Shown here piece after piece: positions 31,462-39,653 of a stretch of 64,000 bases of DNA. Source of the stretch: Marinobacter oulmenensis (GTDB lineage Bacteria > Pseudomonadota > Gammaproteobacteria > Pseudomonadales > Oleiphilaceae). A program made the translations under genes and the position numbers. The notes beneath the pieces were generated by a model. The model did no database searches. It saw nothing but the letters and a program-made list of their open reading frames with translations, and was not told the DNA's origin. The number at the start of each line of letters is the position of its first letter. Within the stretch, counting starts at the first letter, position 1. The stretch spans positions 124,001 through 188,000 of the forward strand of contig NZ_JACHFE010000005.1 in the NCBI RefSeq assembly GCF_014201735.1. Direction: 5' to 3'.

Positions 31462-32253
31462 GTGACGTTTGAAACTATCAAACTGGATAAAGAGCAGTCC
31501 CTCGCCATCGTGACGCTCAACCGGCCTGATCGCCTGAATAGCATAAACGCGATTATGCGCCGGGAACTACTATCGGCCATACAGGCCGTTGCAGATGATA
31601 CCGACGTACGAGCGGTATTGATTACCGGCGCCGGACGGGCATTTTCTGCGGGCCAGGATCTTGGCGAAAGAAATCTGCCCCGGCAGCAAACTCCCATTGA
31701 TCTGGGAGACTCACTACGGCGAGGCTACAACCCCATTGCCACAGCCATCAGAAACCTTCCCAAGCCGGTGGTTTGTGCAGTCAATGGAGTTGCTGCTGGA
31801 GCCGGTGCCAACCTGGCGCTCGCTTGTGACCTTGTCGTCGCAAAACGTTCCGCCCGCTTCATACAAAGCTTTATCAACATTGGCCTGATTCCGGATTGCG
31901 GAGGCACCTGGACCCTGGCTCACAAAGTTGGCCAGGCCCGCGCTACCGGTCTGGCCATGACAGGAGAAGCCATACACGCCGAACAGGCGGCTGATTGGGG
32001 CCTGATCTGGCGGTGCTATAGCGATGAGTCCTTTGGACAGGCTTCCCTTGAGCTTGCCCTTGCTCTCTCCCAAAAACCCGCCAGAGCCTTATCCGCGATC
32101 AAGACTGCCATAACAAAAGCCCCAGAAAATACTTTTGAGGAGCAACTGGCCCTGGAGGCGGAGTACCAAAAATACTGTGGCGAATCCTCCGACTACCGGG
32201 AAGGCGTGCGGGCTTTCCTGGAAAAACGCTCCCCGGTCTTTAAGGACCGATAA
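31462..32253 (+). CDS. PaaG-like enoyl-CoA hydratase/isomerase
   Basis: Crotonase-fold protein of 263 residues from a GTG start at 31462, preceded by AAGGTGAG at a good distance. The segment SAGQDLGERNL with a long insert before YNPIATAI, then NGVAAGAGANLALACDLV and LIPDCGGTW, match the PaaG ring-epoxide isomerase and delta-enoyl-CoA isomerase group more than plain hydratases. No other paa genes are nearby, so a double-bond isomerase of the local beta-oxidation route is more likely than phenylacetate catabolism. Confidence 0.82.
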   Translation: MTFETIKLDKEQSLAIVTLNRPDRLNSINAIMRRELLSAIQAVADDTDVRAVLITGAGRAFSAGQDLGERNLPRQQTPIDLGDSLRRGYNPIATAIRNLPKPVVCAVNGVAAGAGANLALACDLVVAKRSARFIQSFINIGLIPDCGGTWTLAHKVGQARATGLAMTGEAIHAEQAADWGLIWRCYSDESFGQASLELALALSQKPARALSAIKTAITKAPENTFEEQLALEAEYQKYCGESSDYREGVRAFLEKRSPVFKDR

Positions 32254-32279
32254 ATCATCACCTTCCGACGAGTCACTCC

Positions 32280-33491
32280 ATGAACGCTTACATAGTTGAC
32301 GCAGTAAGAACTCCAGTTGGCCGCTTCGGCGGCCTGTTTTCAAGGACCCGGGCCGATGACCTCGCCGCAATGCCTGTAAAAGCGCTCCTGGAACGCCATC
32401 CTCAACTGGACTGGACCTGTATCGACGATACAGTCCTGGGGTGTGCCAATCAGGCCGGCGAGGACAATCGAAACGTCGCCCGCATGGCGGTATTGCTCGC
32501 AGGCTTAACAGATCGCATCCCGGGAACCACTTTAAACCGGCTCTGCGGGTCCGGTTTGGATGCCGTTAGCACCGTCGCAAGGGGCATTAAGGCCGGCGAG
32601 CTTGGCCTGGCGCTGGCCGGAGGCGTTGAATCGATGACGCGTGCGCCCTTCGTGATGGGCAAGTCAGAAAAACCGTTCTCGCGTAACAGTCAGCTGGAAG
32701 ATACAACCATTGGCTGGCGTTTTATCAATCCATCGTTACGTGAGCGGTACGGTGTCGATAGCATGCCGGAAACGGCTGATAATGTTGCCTTCGAATACCG
32801 TATCAGCCGGGAAGATCAGGACAAATTCGCCTTGCGGAGTCAGTCAAACTACGCCCGCGCCCTCTCGAGAGACTTCTTCAAGGAAGAGATCGTACCTGTC
32901 ACGATCCCCGTTGGACGAGACGAAACCCGTATCATTAATCAGGATGAACACCCCCGCCCCTCAACAACGCTTGAGGTTCTCTCCAAACTGAAACCCATCA
33001 ATGGACCCGACTGCACGGTGACACCGGGCAATGCCTCGGGAATCAATGACGGTGCATGTGCCCTTTTGATAGCTTCGGACGAAGCCCTCGTGAAACACAG
33101 ACTTGTGCCTCGCGCCAGAATAGTAGGGACAGCCGTTGCGGGAGTACCACCGCGCATAATGGGTATCGGCCCACTACCTGCGGTGAAAAAAGTATTGGCA
33201 ATGACAGGCTTGTCACTGACGGATATGGACACCATTGAACTGAACGAGGCCTTTGCTGCTCAAGGCCTGGCGGTAATGCGTGAACTGGGACTCTCCGACG
33301 ATGATCCCCGTATTAACCCAAATGGCGGCGCCATTGCGATTGGACACCCCCTCGGCATGAGTGGTGCCCGGCTTGTAACAACCGCTCTGAACCAGTTGGA
33401 AGTCACGGGAGGGCGATACGGACTTTGTACCATGTGTATCGGCGTCGGCCAGGGTATCGCCATGATTATTGAACGGATCCCCCAACCCTAA
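32280..33491 (+). CDS. Thiolase of the PcaF/PaaJ (3-oxoadipyl-CoA) type
   Basis: Acyl-CoA acetyltransferase of 403 residues. Catalytic Cys lies in [12 protein letters not shown] (about 89-94), His in [10 protein letters not shown] (about 357) and the second Cys in [10 protein letters not shown] (about 388). The sequence reads closest to beta-ketoadipyl-CoA thiolases. It ends a plus-strand run with the PaaG-like gene, so the pathway here may finish as acetyl-CoA plus succinyl-CoA from a dicarboxylyl-CoA. Confidence 0.88.
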   Translation: MNAYIVDAVRTPVGRFGGLFSRTRADDLAAMPVKALLERHPQLDWTCIDDTVLGCANQAGEDNRNVARMAVLLAGLTDRIPGTTLNRLCGSGLDAVSTVARGIKAGELGLALAGGVESMTRAPFVMGKSEKPFSRNSQLEDTTIGWRFINPSLRERYGVDSMPETADNVAFEYRISREDQDKFALRSQSNYARALSRDFFKEEIVPVTIPVGRDETRIINQDEHPRPSTTLEVLSKLKPINGPDCTVTPGNASGINDGACALLIASDEALVKHRLVPRARIVGTAVAGVPPRIMGIGPLPAVKKVLAMTGLSLTDMDTIELNEAFAAQGLAVMRELGLSDDDPRINPNGGAIAIGHPLGMSGARLVTTALNQLEVTGGRYGLCTMCIGVGQGIAMIIERIPQP

Positions 33492-33515
33492 CCACATCAT
33501 CGTTGTGCCTCCTTT

Positions 33516-33541
33516 GCCCCCTTAAACCGGGGGCTTTTTTG
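33516..33541 (+). terminator. Terminator after the thiolase gene
   Basis: Stem GCCCCC with GGGGGC, seven-base loop, followed by seven T on the plus strand. There is no A-run on the other side, so it serves the thiolase transcript only. Confidence 0.85.
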
Positions 33542-33586
33542 TCCCGCCTACATCAGGATGCATCACTTTCTGACCCGGCTGAAGTC

Positions 33587-36500
33587 CTATCGAACCTGTT
33601 CCTCCAGCCGCTCGAGTTCTTTCTCCACCGCGTTGGAGGATTTGGCGAAACGGGCCAGCAGGTTATACAGCACAGGAATGATGAACAGGGTCAGCGTGGT
33701 CGCGAACAACAGCCCGCCGAGGATGACAATGCCGATCGCGGCCCGGCTTTCAGCACCGGCCCCGGTGGCCAGAACCAGGGGCACAGCTCCGAACACCGTG
33801 GAAATGGTCGTCATCAGAACCGGCCGGAAACGCAGGGTCGCCCCTTCCAGAATGGCCTCGCGGACCTCATAGCCCTGATCCCGCAGCTGGTTAGCGAACT
33901 CGACGATCAGGATGCCGTTCTTGGCCATCAGCCCCAACAGCATGATGATGCCGATCTGACTGTAGATATTCAGGCTGATGCCCGACCAGGCCAGTCCCAG
34001 CAGGGCTCCAGTCACCGCCAGGGGCACGGTCAGCATGATGATCAGCGGGTGAATCCAGCTCTCGAACTGGGCCGCCAGCACCAGAAAGACAATCACAAAG
34101 GCGAGCCCGAAGGTCACGTAGATCGCAGCCGACGATTCCTCAAATTCCCGCGACAGGCCCTGATAACTCACGCGGGCCTCCGGTGGCAGGTTATCCACCG
34201 CCAGGGTATTGAGGTATTCGAGGGCGGAACCCAGGTCATAGCCTTCCGCCAGGTTGGCGCTGATCACCACGGCCGGCAACCGGTCAATCCGCCTGAGATC
34301 CGGATTGGCACCGATTTCCTGCACCGATACCAGGGCCTTGAGCGGGATCAGTTCACCCCCGCTGCGGGGCCGCAGGAAAATCTGCTCCAGGTCCGAGGGT
34401 GTGGCCCGGTCGGCATCGTCCGCCTGGACAATCACATCGTATTCCCGGCCACGGTCCAGGTAGGTGGTCACCTGCCGGGAGGCCAGCATGGTCTGTAGCG
34501 TCAGCCCGACATCCTCGACCGTGATGTCCAGATCCGCCGCGCGATCCCGGTCAATGTTGACCAGAAGCTCGGGCCGGGTCAGTTCAAAATCGGTATCCAC
34601 ATTCAGCAGATTCGGATTGTTCCGGGCCTGTTCAACGATCCCGGTACTCCACTGCTGCACCGAGTCGTAATCCGGCCCGGCCACCACAAACTCGACCGGC
34701 TGGCTGAAACCACGCTGGCCCAGCCCCGGCGGGTTGATCACATGAATGGTGGCACCGGAAATATCCGCCAGCTTGCCCCGGATCTCGGTGGCGATCTGCT
34801 GCTGTTTGACGCTGCGCTCTTCCCAGGGTGTCAGCCCCATGATCATGAAGGCGTTGTCCTCCTCATCCCGAAAGCCAACGATGGACAGGAAACGCTCGGC
34901 AATGCCCTGATCGAGATAGGGCACGAGTTTTTCTTCTGCCTGGCGAACAAAATGATCCGTGTACTCCACGGTGGAGCCGCGAGGAGCACTGGTGGGCATG
35001 ATGATGACACCCCGGTCCTCGGTGGGCGCCAGCTCCTGGGGCAATTTCGGATAAATCACTCCCGCCACGATCAGCCCCACCAGGCCCAACCCGAGCAACA
35101 GCCCCGGCTGGCTCAGGGAGAACTGAAGCAGCCGGCGGTAACCATTGGCCAGGCCGTCCAGAATCTTTTCGCTGAACGCCCACAAGCGGTGGCCCTCCTC
35201 CGACTCCGGGCTGTGGCTGAGCCACTTGGAGCAGAGCATGGGCGTCAGGGTCAGTGCCACCACACTCGAGAAGATCACCGCGGCGGCCAGGGTGAAACCG
35301 AATTCCGCAAACAGCCGGCCGATGTTGCCGCCCATGAAGGAAATGGGCACAAACACCGCCACCAGAGTCAGGGTGGTGGCAATAATGGCGAAGGCCACCT
35401 GCTTGGCGCCCCGGTAGGCGGCCAGCAGTGGCGGCTCGCCGTCGTCCACCCGGCGCTGGACGTTTTCGAGCATGACAATGGCATCATCCACCACCAGACC
35501 AATGGCCAGAATGATCGCCAGCAACGTCAGCACGTTGATGGAAAAGCCCAGAAAGCCCAGGCCGATGAACGCCCCGATCACCGCCACCGGGATGGTCACC
35601 GCCGGAATCAGCGTGGCCCGCCAGGAGCGCAGGAACAGGAAGATCACCAGGATAACCAGTGACACGGCAATCGCCAGGGTGGTCAGCACCTCCCGGATGG
35701 AGGCCCGGATGAAGATGGATTCGTCATAGCTTTCGGCAATACGGACTTCCGGGGGCAGGGTCTGGCGGATGTTGTCCAGTTCCGCCTGAACCGCATCGGA
35801 AACCGCCACGGTATTGGCCTTGGACTGGCGGATCACCCCCATGCCAATGGCCGTGCGGCCGCCAGCCCGGAGCCGGCCCACGTCGGACTCCACCCCCATC
35901 TGGACGTTGGCCACCTCGCCCAGGCGGACCAGATCGTTGCCATCCCGGCGAACCACCAGATTGCGGAACTCTTCCACCCGGGACAGGCGCCCTTCGGTAC
36001 GGACGGTGAAATTGCGGGTGGACGAATCCACCGACCCGGCCGGCAGTTCCACATTGTTGGCCCGCAGGGCCTGTTCAACCTCGGCCACGGTGATATTGCG
36101 GGCAGCCAGTCGGGTCCGGTCCAGCCAGACCCGGATGGCATACCGGCGCTCGCCGCCGATCCGGACATCGGCCACACCATCGAGCACCGACAGCCGGTCC
36201 GCCAGTACCCGGTCCGCGTAGTCGCTGAGTTCGGCGGCGTCCCAGACATCGCTCTGCAGGGTGACCCACATCATCGGCCGGGCGTCGGAATCGGCCTTGC
36301 GCACCACCGGCGGATCGGCCTCTTCCGGTAACTCGTTGGCCACCCGGGACACGGCATCCCGGACATCGTTGGCGGCGATATCCACATCCCGGGAGGTACT
36401 GAATTCAATGGACGTGCGGGATTCCCCCTGCTCGGTGGAGGATTCGATGGTGCGGATGCCCTCAATACCACTGATGGCCCCCTCGATCACCTGGGTAATC

Positions 36501-36685
36501 TGGGTATCCACCACTTCGGCGGCAGCGCCGGTGTAATCGGTGGAAATGGATACGACCGGCGGATCAATGTCCGGGTATTCCCGCACGGGCAGGCCCATCA
36601 GGGCGGCGATCCCGAACACCACAATCAGCAGGCTGAGAACCGTGGCAAAAACCGGCCGCTTGATCGACACATCAGAGAGCACCAT
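33587..36685 (-). CDS. RND efflux pump inner-membrane transporter (HAE1/AcrB type)
   Basis: Proton-driven tripartite pump subunit of 1032 residues. It has twelve membrane helices with two large periplasmic loops. The proton-relay aspartates are in GLVVDDAIVMLENV (about 407-408), and the distal lysine is in MAKNGILIVEFANQL. The start is two bases from the adaptor stop. No outer-membrane channel gene is nearby, so it must use a TolC-type protein encoded elsewhere. Confidence 0.95.
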   Translation of the reverse strand: MVLSDVSIKRPVFATVLSLLIVVFGIAALMGLPVREYPDIDPPVVSISTDYTGAAAEVVDTQITQVIEGAISGIEGIRTIESSTEQGESRTSIEFSTSRDVDIAANDVRDAVSRVANELPEEADPPVVRKADSDARPMMWVTLQSDVWDAAELSDYADRVLADRLSVLDGVADVRIGGERRYAIRVWLDRTRLAARNITVAEVEQALRANNVELPAGSVDSSTRNFTVRTEGRLSRVEEFRNLVVRRDGNDLVRLGEVANVQMGVESDVGRLRAGGRTAIGMGVIRQSKANTVAVSDAVQAELDNIRQTLPPEVRIAESYDESIFIRASIREVLTTLAIAVSLVILVIFLFLRSWRATLIPAVTIPVAVIGAFIGLGFLGFSINVLTLLAIILAIGLVVDDAIVMLENVQRRVDDGEPPLLAAYRGAKQVAFAIIATTLTLVAVFVPISFMGGNIGRLFAEFGFTLAAAVIFSSVVALTLTPMLCSKWLSHSPESEEGHRLWAFSEKILDGLANGYRRLLQFSLSQPGLLLGLGLVGLIVAGVIYPKLPQELAPTEDRGVIIMPTSAPRGSTVEYTDHFVRQAEEKLVPYLDQGIAERFLSIVGFRDEEDNAFMIMGLTPWEERSVKQQQIATEIRGKLADISGATIHVINPPGLGQRGFSQPVEFVVAGPDYDSVQQWSTGIVEQARNNPNLLNVDTDFELTRPELLVNIDRDRAADLDITVEDVGLTLQTMLASRQVTTYLDRGREYDVIVQADDADRATPSDLEQIFLRPRSGGELIPLKALVSVQEIGANPDLRRIDRLPAVVISANLAEGYDLGSALEYLNTLAVDNLPPEARVSYQGLSREFEESSAAIYVTFGLAFVIVFLVLAAQFESWIHPLIIMLTVPLAVTGALLGLAWSGISLNIYSQIGIIMLLGLMAKNGILIVEFANQLRDQGYEVREAILEGATLRFRPVLMTTISTVFGAVPLVLATGAGAESRAAIGIVILGGLLFATTLTLFIIPVLYNLLARFAKSSNAVEKELERLEEQVR

Positions 36686-36687
36686 GA

Positions 36688-37782
36688 TCAGGACTCCGAC
36701 GAACCGGTGAACCGGTTATCCGGAATGGACGAACCATCTTCGGTGATGCGTACCGGATCACCACTGCTCAGGCGATCCTGGCCGGTGATCACCACCGCCT
36801 GCTGCTCGCCCAATCCGTCCGTCACCTCGACCCAGCCGGGCAGACGGGCCCCGGTCTGGATCGTCACCCGGCGGGCGGCGCCCTCTTCGGCCACAAACAC
36901 ATAGGTTTCGTCACCCCGGATGATCACCGCCTGCTCGGGAATGACCAGCCCCTGGCGCTCCCGCAGGGTCAGCGAGGCCGACATGAACTGGCCCGGTCGC
37001 AGGCGGCCGTCCCGGTTATCGATCAGCGCCCGGACCGGCAAGGTGCGGCTGAGTTCGCTGATTCGGGTACCCAGTTCCGCCAGTTGCCCTTCGAAGGTTT
37101 CCCCCGGAAATGCCGGGGAGGTGGCCTGAACCCCCTGCCCCACGCCAACCTCGCCAATGAAACGCTCGGGCACGGCAAACCGCAGCTCCATGCGCTCGGT
37201 GGTATCCAGGGTGGTGATACTGGTGCCGTCGGACAGGTAGGCTCCGACACTGATGTCGGACAACCCGACAACACCGGCAAAAGGTGCTGTTATACGGTGG
37301 TTCTCCAGGCGCACCCTCGCCGACTCGCGCTGGGCCAGGGCAACATCGACCGCCGTGGTCAGCTCGTCCACCTGGGACTGGGAAATGCTGTTGTTCGAGC
37401 GTAACCGACGGGCCCGTTCCAGTTGCCGGCGGGCATCCGCCAACTGGGCCTCGATGACCTGCAGATCGGCGCGGGCCTGGCGGTCATCGAGACGCACCAG
37501 CAGTTCCCCTTCGGCAACCCGCTGGCCCGGCTCCAGGTCAAGCTCCACCACCCGGCCACTGACCTCCGTGGTCACCTCCACGGAATGGATGGCGTTCAGG
37601 GTGCCCACGGCCCGGACCTCATCACGGACCGCTTCCCACCCGGGTTGCACAGTGGCAACCGCCGTGGCGGATTGGGCTCCGGCAGAGGCCTCGCCCTCCC
37701 CCGAATCCAGATTCGTGTACAGGTAGGCACCACCAGCCGCCAGCGCGACCAGTACGATCGCAACCATCCATTGCTTCCACAT
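36688..37782 (-). CDS. RND periplasmic adaptor (membrane fusion protein)
   Basis: Links the RND pump to the outer-membrane channel. It has 364 residues from the ATG at 37782, preceded by AGAGGA; a GTG at 37809 is an alternative. One N-terminal membrane anchor (WMVAIVLVALAAGGAYLY), then split lipoyl halves, an alpha-hairpin (about 95-150) and beta-barrel domains are visible. Together with the next gene it forms a two-gene pump operon. Confidence 0.92.
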   Translation of the reverse strand: MWKQWMVAIVLVALAAGGAYLYTNLDSGEGEASAGAQSATAVATVQPGWEAVRDEVRAVGTLNAIHSVEVTTEVSGRVVELDLEPGQRVAEGELLVRLDDRQARADLQVIEAQLADARRQLERARRLRSNNSISQSQVDELTTAVDVALAQRESARVRLENHRITAPFAGVVGLSDISVGAYLSDGTSITTLDTTERMELRFAVPERFIGEVGVGQGVQATSPAFPGETFEGQLAELGTRISELSRTLPVRALIDNRDGRLRPGQFMSASLTLRERQGLVIPEQAVIIRGDETYVFVAEEGAARRVTIQTGARLPGWVEVTDGLGEQQAVVITGQDRLSSGDPVRITEDGSSIPDNRFTGSSES

Positions 37783-37833
37783 GGGGAGACCAATCCTCTG
37801 CGATTTCACCGTCTGCGGAAGCCGGAGCTACCG

Positions 37834-38394
37834 CTACTTTTTCTGGATCACCAGTACCACCTCGCCCACATCAATGCCCCATTTACTCATGGTGGTTTCA
37901 TTGATCAGGGTGTCTGGCGTGATCAGGTACATCCAGTCATCCATCCGCACGTCCAGCGTGCCGTCACCGTAGGGCACCGCCAGCACATAGTTCATGTGGA
38001 TCGCGTTGCCCCGCCATCGCATGATGCCCGGCTCCACCACATCACCGGCGGTGGCATGGTAGCCCTGCGCCGCCGGGGTCAGCGTCCACACGCGGGTCTG
38101 GACCTCACCATCGCTGAAACGGAAAACCTCATCCAGCGTGCCTACGCCCTCGCCGTTCCAGGAGGCCCGGATATCGGCATCGAAGGTGCGAATGACTTCA
38201 CCTGAAAAGTCCTTGACCACCCCACGGGCGGAAAGTTCGCCCTGAAAGAAGTCTTTGGGCACCAGCGCCGGGCTGCGGGACTGGTAATCTTCCAGTGAGG
38301 GGCCGGCACAACCGGCGAGCCACACCAGGGTTAAAAGTATAAGACCGGGCCGCCACCGGCCACCGAAAACGCTCGAAAAACACCGTGTTTGCAT
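37834..38394 (-). CDS. DUF3833 lipoprotein
   Basis: Putative lipoprotein of 186 residues. From the ATG at 38394 (MQTRCFSSVF) a signal peptide ends in the lipobox LAGC. The rest (FFQGELSARGVVKDFSGEVIRTFD, YVLAVPYGDGTLDVRMDDWMYL as two conserved blocks) fits DUF3833, of unknown function. It lies 51 bases upstream of the RND adaptor and may be cotranscribed, but a role in efflux is only suggested by position. Confidence 0.8.
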   Translation of the reverse strand: MQTRCFSSVFGGRWRPGLILLTLVWLAGCAGPSLEDYQSRSPALVPKDFFQGELSARGVVKDFSGEVIRTFDADIRASWNGEGVGTLDEVFRFSDGEVQTRVWTLTPAAQGYHATAGDVVEPGIMRWRGNAIHMNYVLAVPYGDGTLDVRMDDWMYLITPDTLINETTMSKWGIDVGEVVLVIQKK

Positions 38395-38638
38395 GACTTT
38401 TACACTCCAGAACGCATGGGAGGGCCAGGAGGCCACTGGAGTGTCTACGCCCGGGATGGCCGGACCGATCAGAAGCCGGCGGGACAGGGGTTGAAATAAA
38501 CCCCGGCAACCTCACCTAGGCCAGACAGAGGCTCCCCCAACAAGGCAACAAGAGGACATTTTCAGACCATCGCGTGCCCGTCGAGACAGCAACAGACGCG
38601 CACCGCGAGTACCGTGCATAAAAGAAGGAGGTTCGAAG

Positions 38639-39574
38639 ATGGATACTCGTACTGACGACTTTTATCCGACCCGACTGGAACGCCCTGTTCCCAGCTTTGA
38701 ACGCAAGGATCCGGTTATCCACAGCCAGGGCGCTGACCGCAGCAACGGCCCGCTCAGCGAAAGTGAACTCGAGCAGTATGAGCGCAACGGCTTTCTGGTG
38801 TTCAATAACTTCCTGGACCGGGAAACCGTACAGCGCTTCCGGGAAGACCTGCGCAACTACGAAGACGATGAAAGCATTCTGCGCTCCGAGGGCACCATTA
38901 CCGAGCCCGGCAAGCAGGAAATCCGCTCTATTTTCGGCATCCATGAGCTGTCCGACCGGTTTGACCGGCTGACCCGGGACCGGCGCATCCTCGACATGGT
39001 GCACCAGTTGCTGGGCAGCGACGCTTACATCCACCAGTCGCGCATCAACTACAAGCCGGGCTTCAACGGCAAGGGCTTTAACTGGCATTCCGACTTTGAA
39101 ACCTGGCACGCCGAAGACGGCATGCCGCGGATGCGGGCGGTGAGCTTTTCCATTTCCCTCACCGACAACAATCCGTTCAACGGACCGCTGATGCTGGTGC
39201 CCGGCACCCACAAGACCTGGTTTCCCTGTGTCGGCCGCACGCCCGAGGACAACTATCAGTCCTCCCTGAAAAATCAGGAGCTGGGTGTGCCCAGCCAGAA
39301 GGATCTGGACCGGATGATCCGGGAAAACGGCATTGAAAGCGCCACCGGTGGCGCCGGTTCCCTGATCATCTTCGAGTGCAACGTGATGCACGGCTCCAAC
39401 GCCAACATGTCACCCTGGCCACGCAGTAACCTGTTCTTCGTCTACAACAGCGTAGAGAACAAGCTGGAGCAGCCGTACTGCGGTAACCGGGCCCGCCCGG
39501 ATTTCCTGGGTAACCGCACCCACACCGAACCGCTGGTGCCCATTGATTCACCGGACCTGCGCGAAACCGGCTGA
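38639..39574 (+). CDS. ectD: Ectoine hydroxylase
   Basis: Fe(II)/2-oxoglutarate dioxygenase making 5-hydroxyectoine from ectoine, an osmo- and thermoprotectant. The 311 residues match the family. The iron ligands are His150 and Asp152 (FNWHSDFETWH) and His251 (NVMHGSN), at almost the positions known for EctD; the EctD signature around 149-168 is intact. A strong AAGGAGG ribosome site precedes it. ectABC is not in the window, so this is a stand-alone locus. Confidence 0.95.
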   Translation: MDTRTDDFYPTRLERPVPSFERKDPVIHSQGADRSNGPLSESELEQYERNGFLVFNNFLDRETVQRFREDLRNYEDDESILRSEGTITEPGKQEIRSIFGIHELSDRFDRLTRDRRILDMVHQLLGSDAYIHQSRINYKPGFNGKGFNWHSDFETWHAEDGMPRMRAVSFSISLTDNNPFNGPLMLVPGTHKTWFPCVGRTPEDNYQSSLKNQELGVPSQKDLDRMIRENGIESATGGAGSLIIFECNVMHGSNANMSPWPRSNLFFVYNSVENKLEQPYCGNRARPDFLGNRTHTEPLVPIDSPDLRETG

Positions 39575-39596
39575 GTCAGCCACGCAAGCGCCGATA

Positions 39597-39630
39597 AAAA
39601 AAGGGAAGCCCGCGGGCTTCCCTTTTTCTT
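39597..39630. terminator. Bidirectional terminator between ectD and the tubulin-like gene
   Basis: Twelve-base stem AAGGGAAGCCCG with CGGGCTTCCCTT, flanked by an A-run on the left and a T-run on the right, between two convergent genes. Confidence 0.9.
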
Positions 39631-39653
39631 TGGCCTGACGTTCCCGCGGTGGA

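Noticed and set aside
31462-33491. Phenylacetate (paa) degradation operon
   Set aside because: PaaG- and PaaJ-like genes are present but the ring-epoxidase (paaABCDE) and paaK genes are absent.
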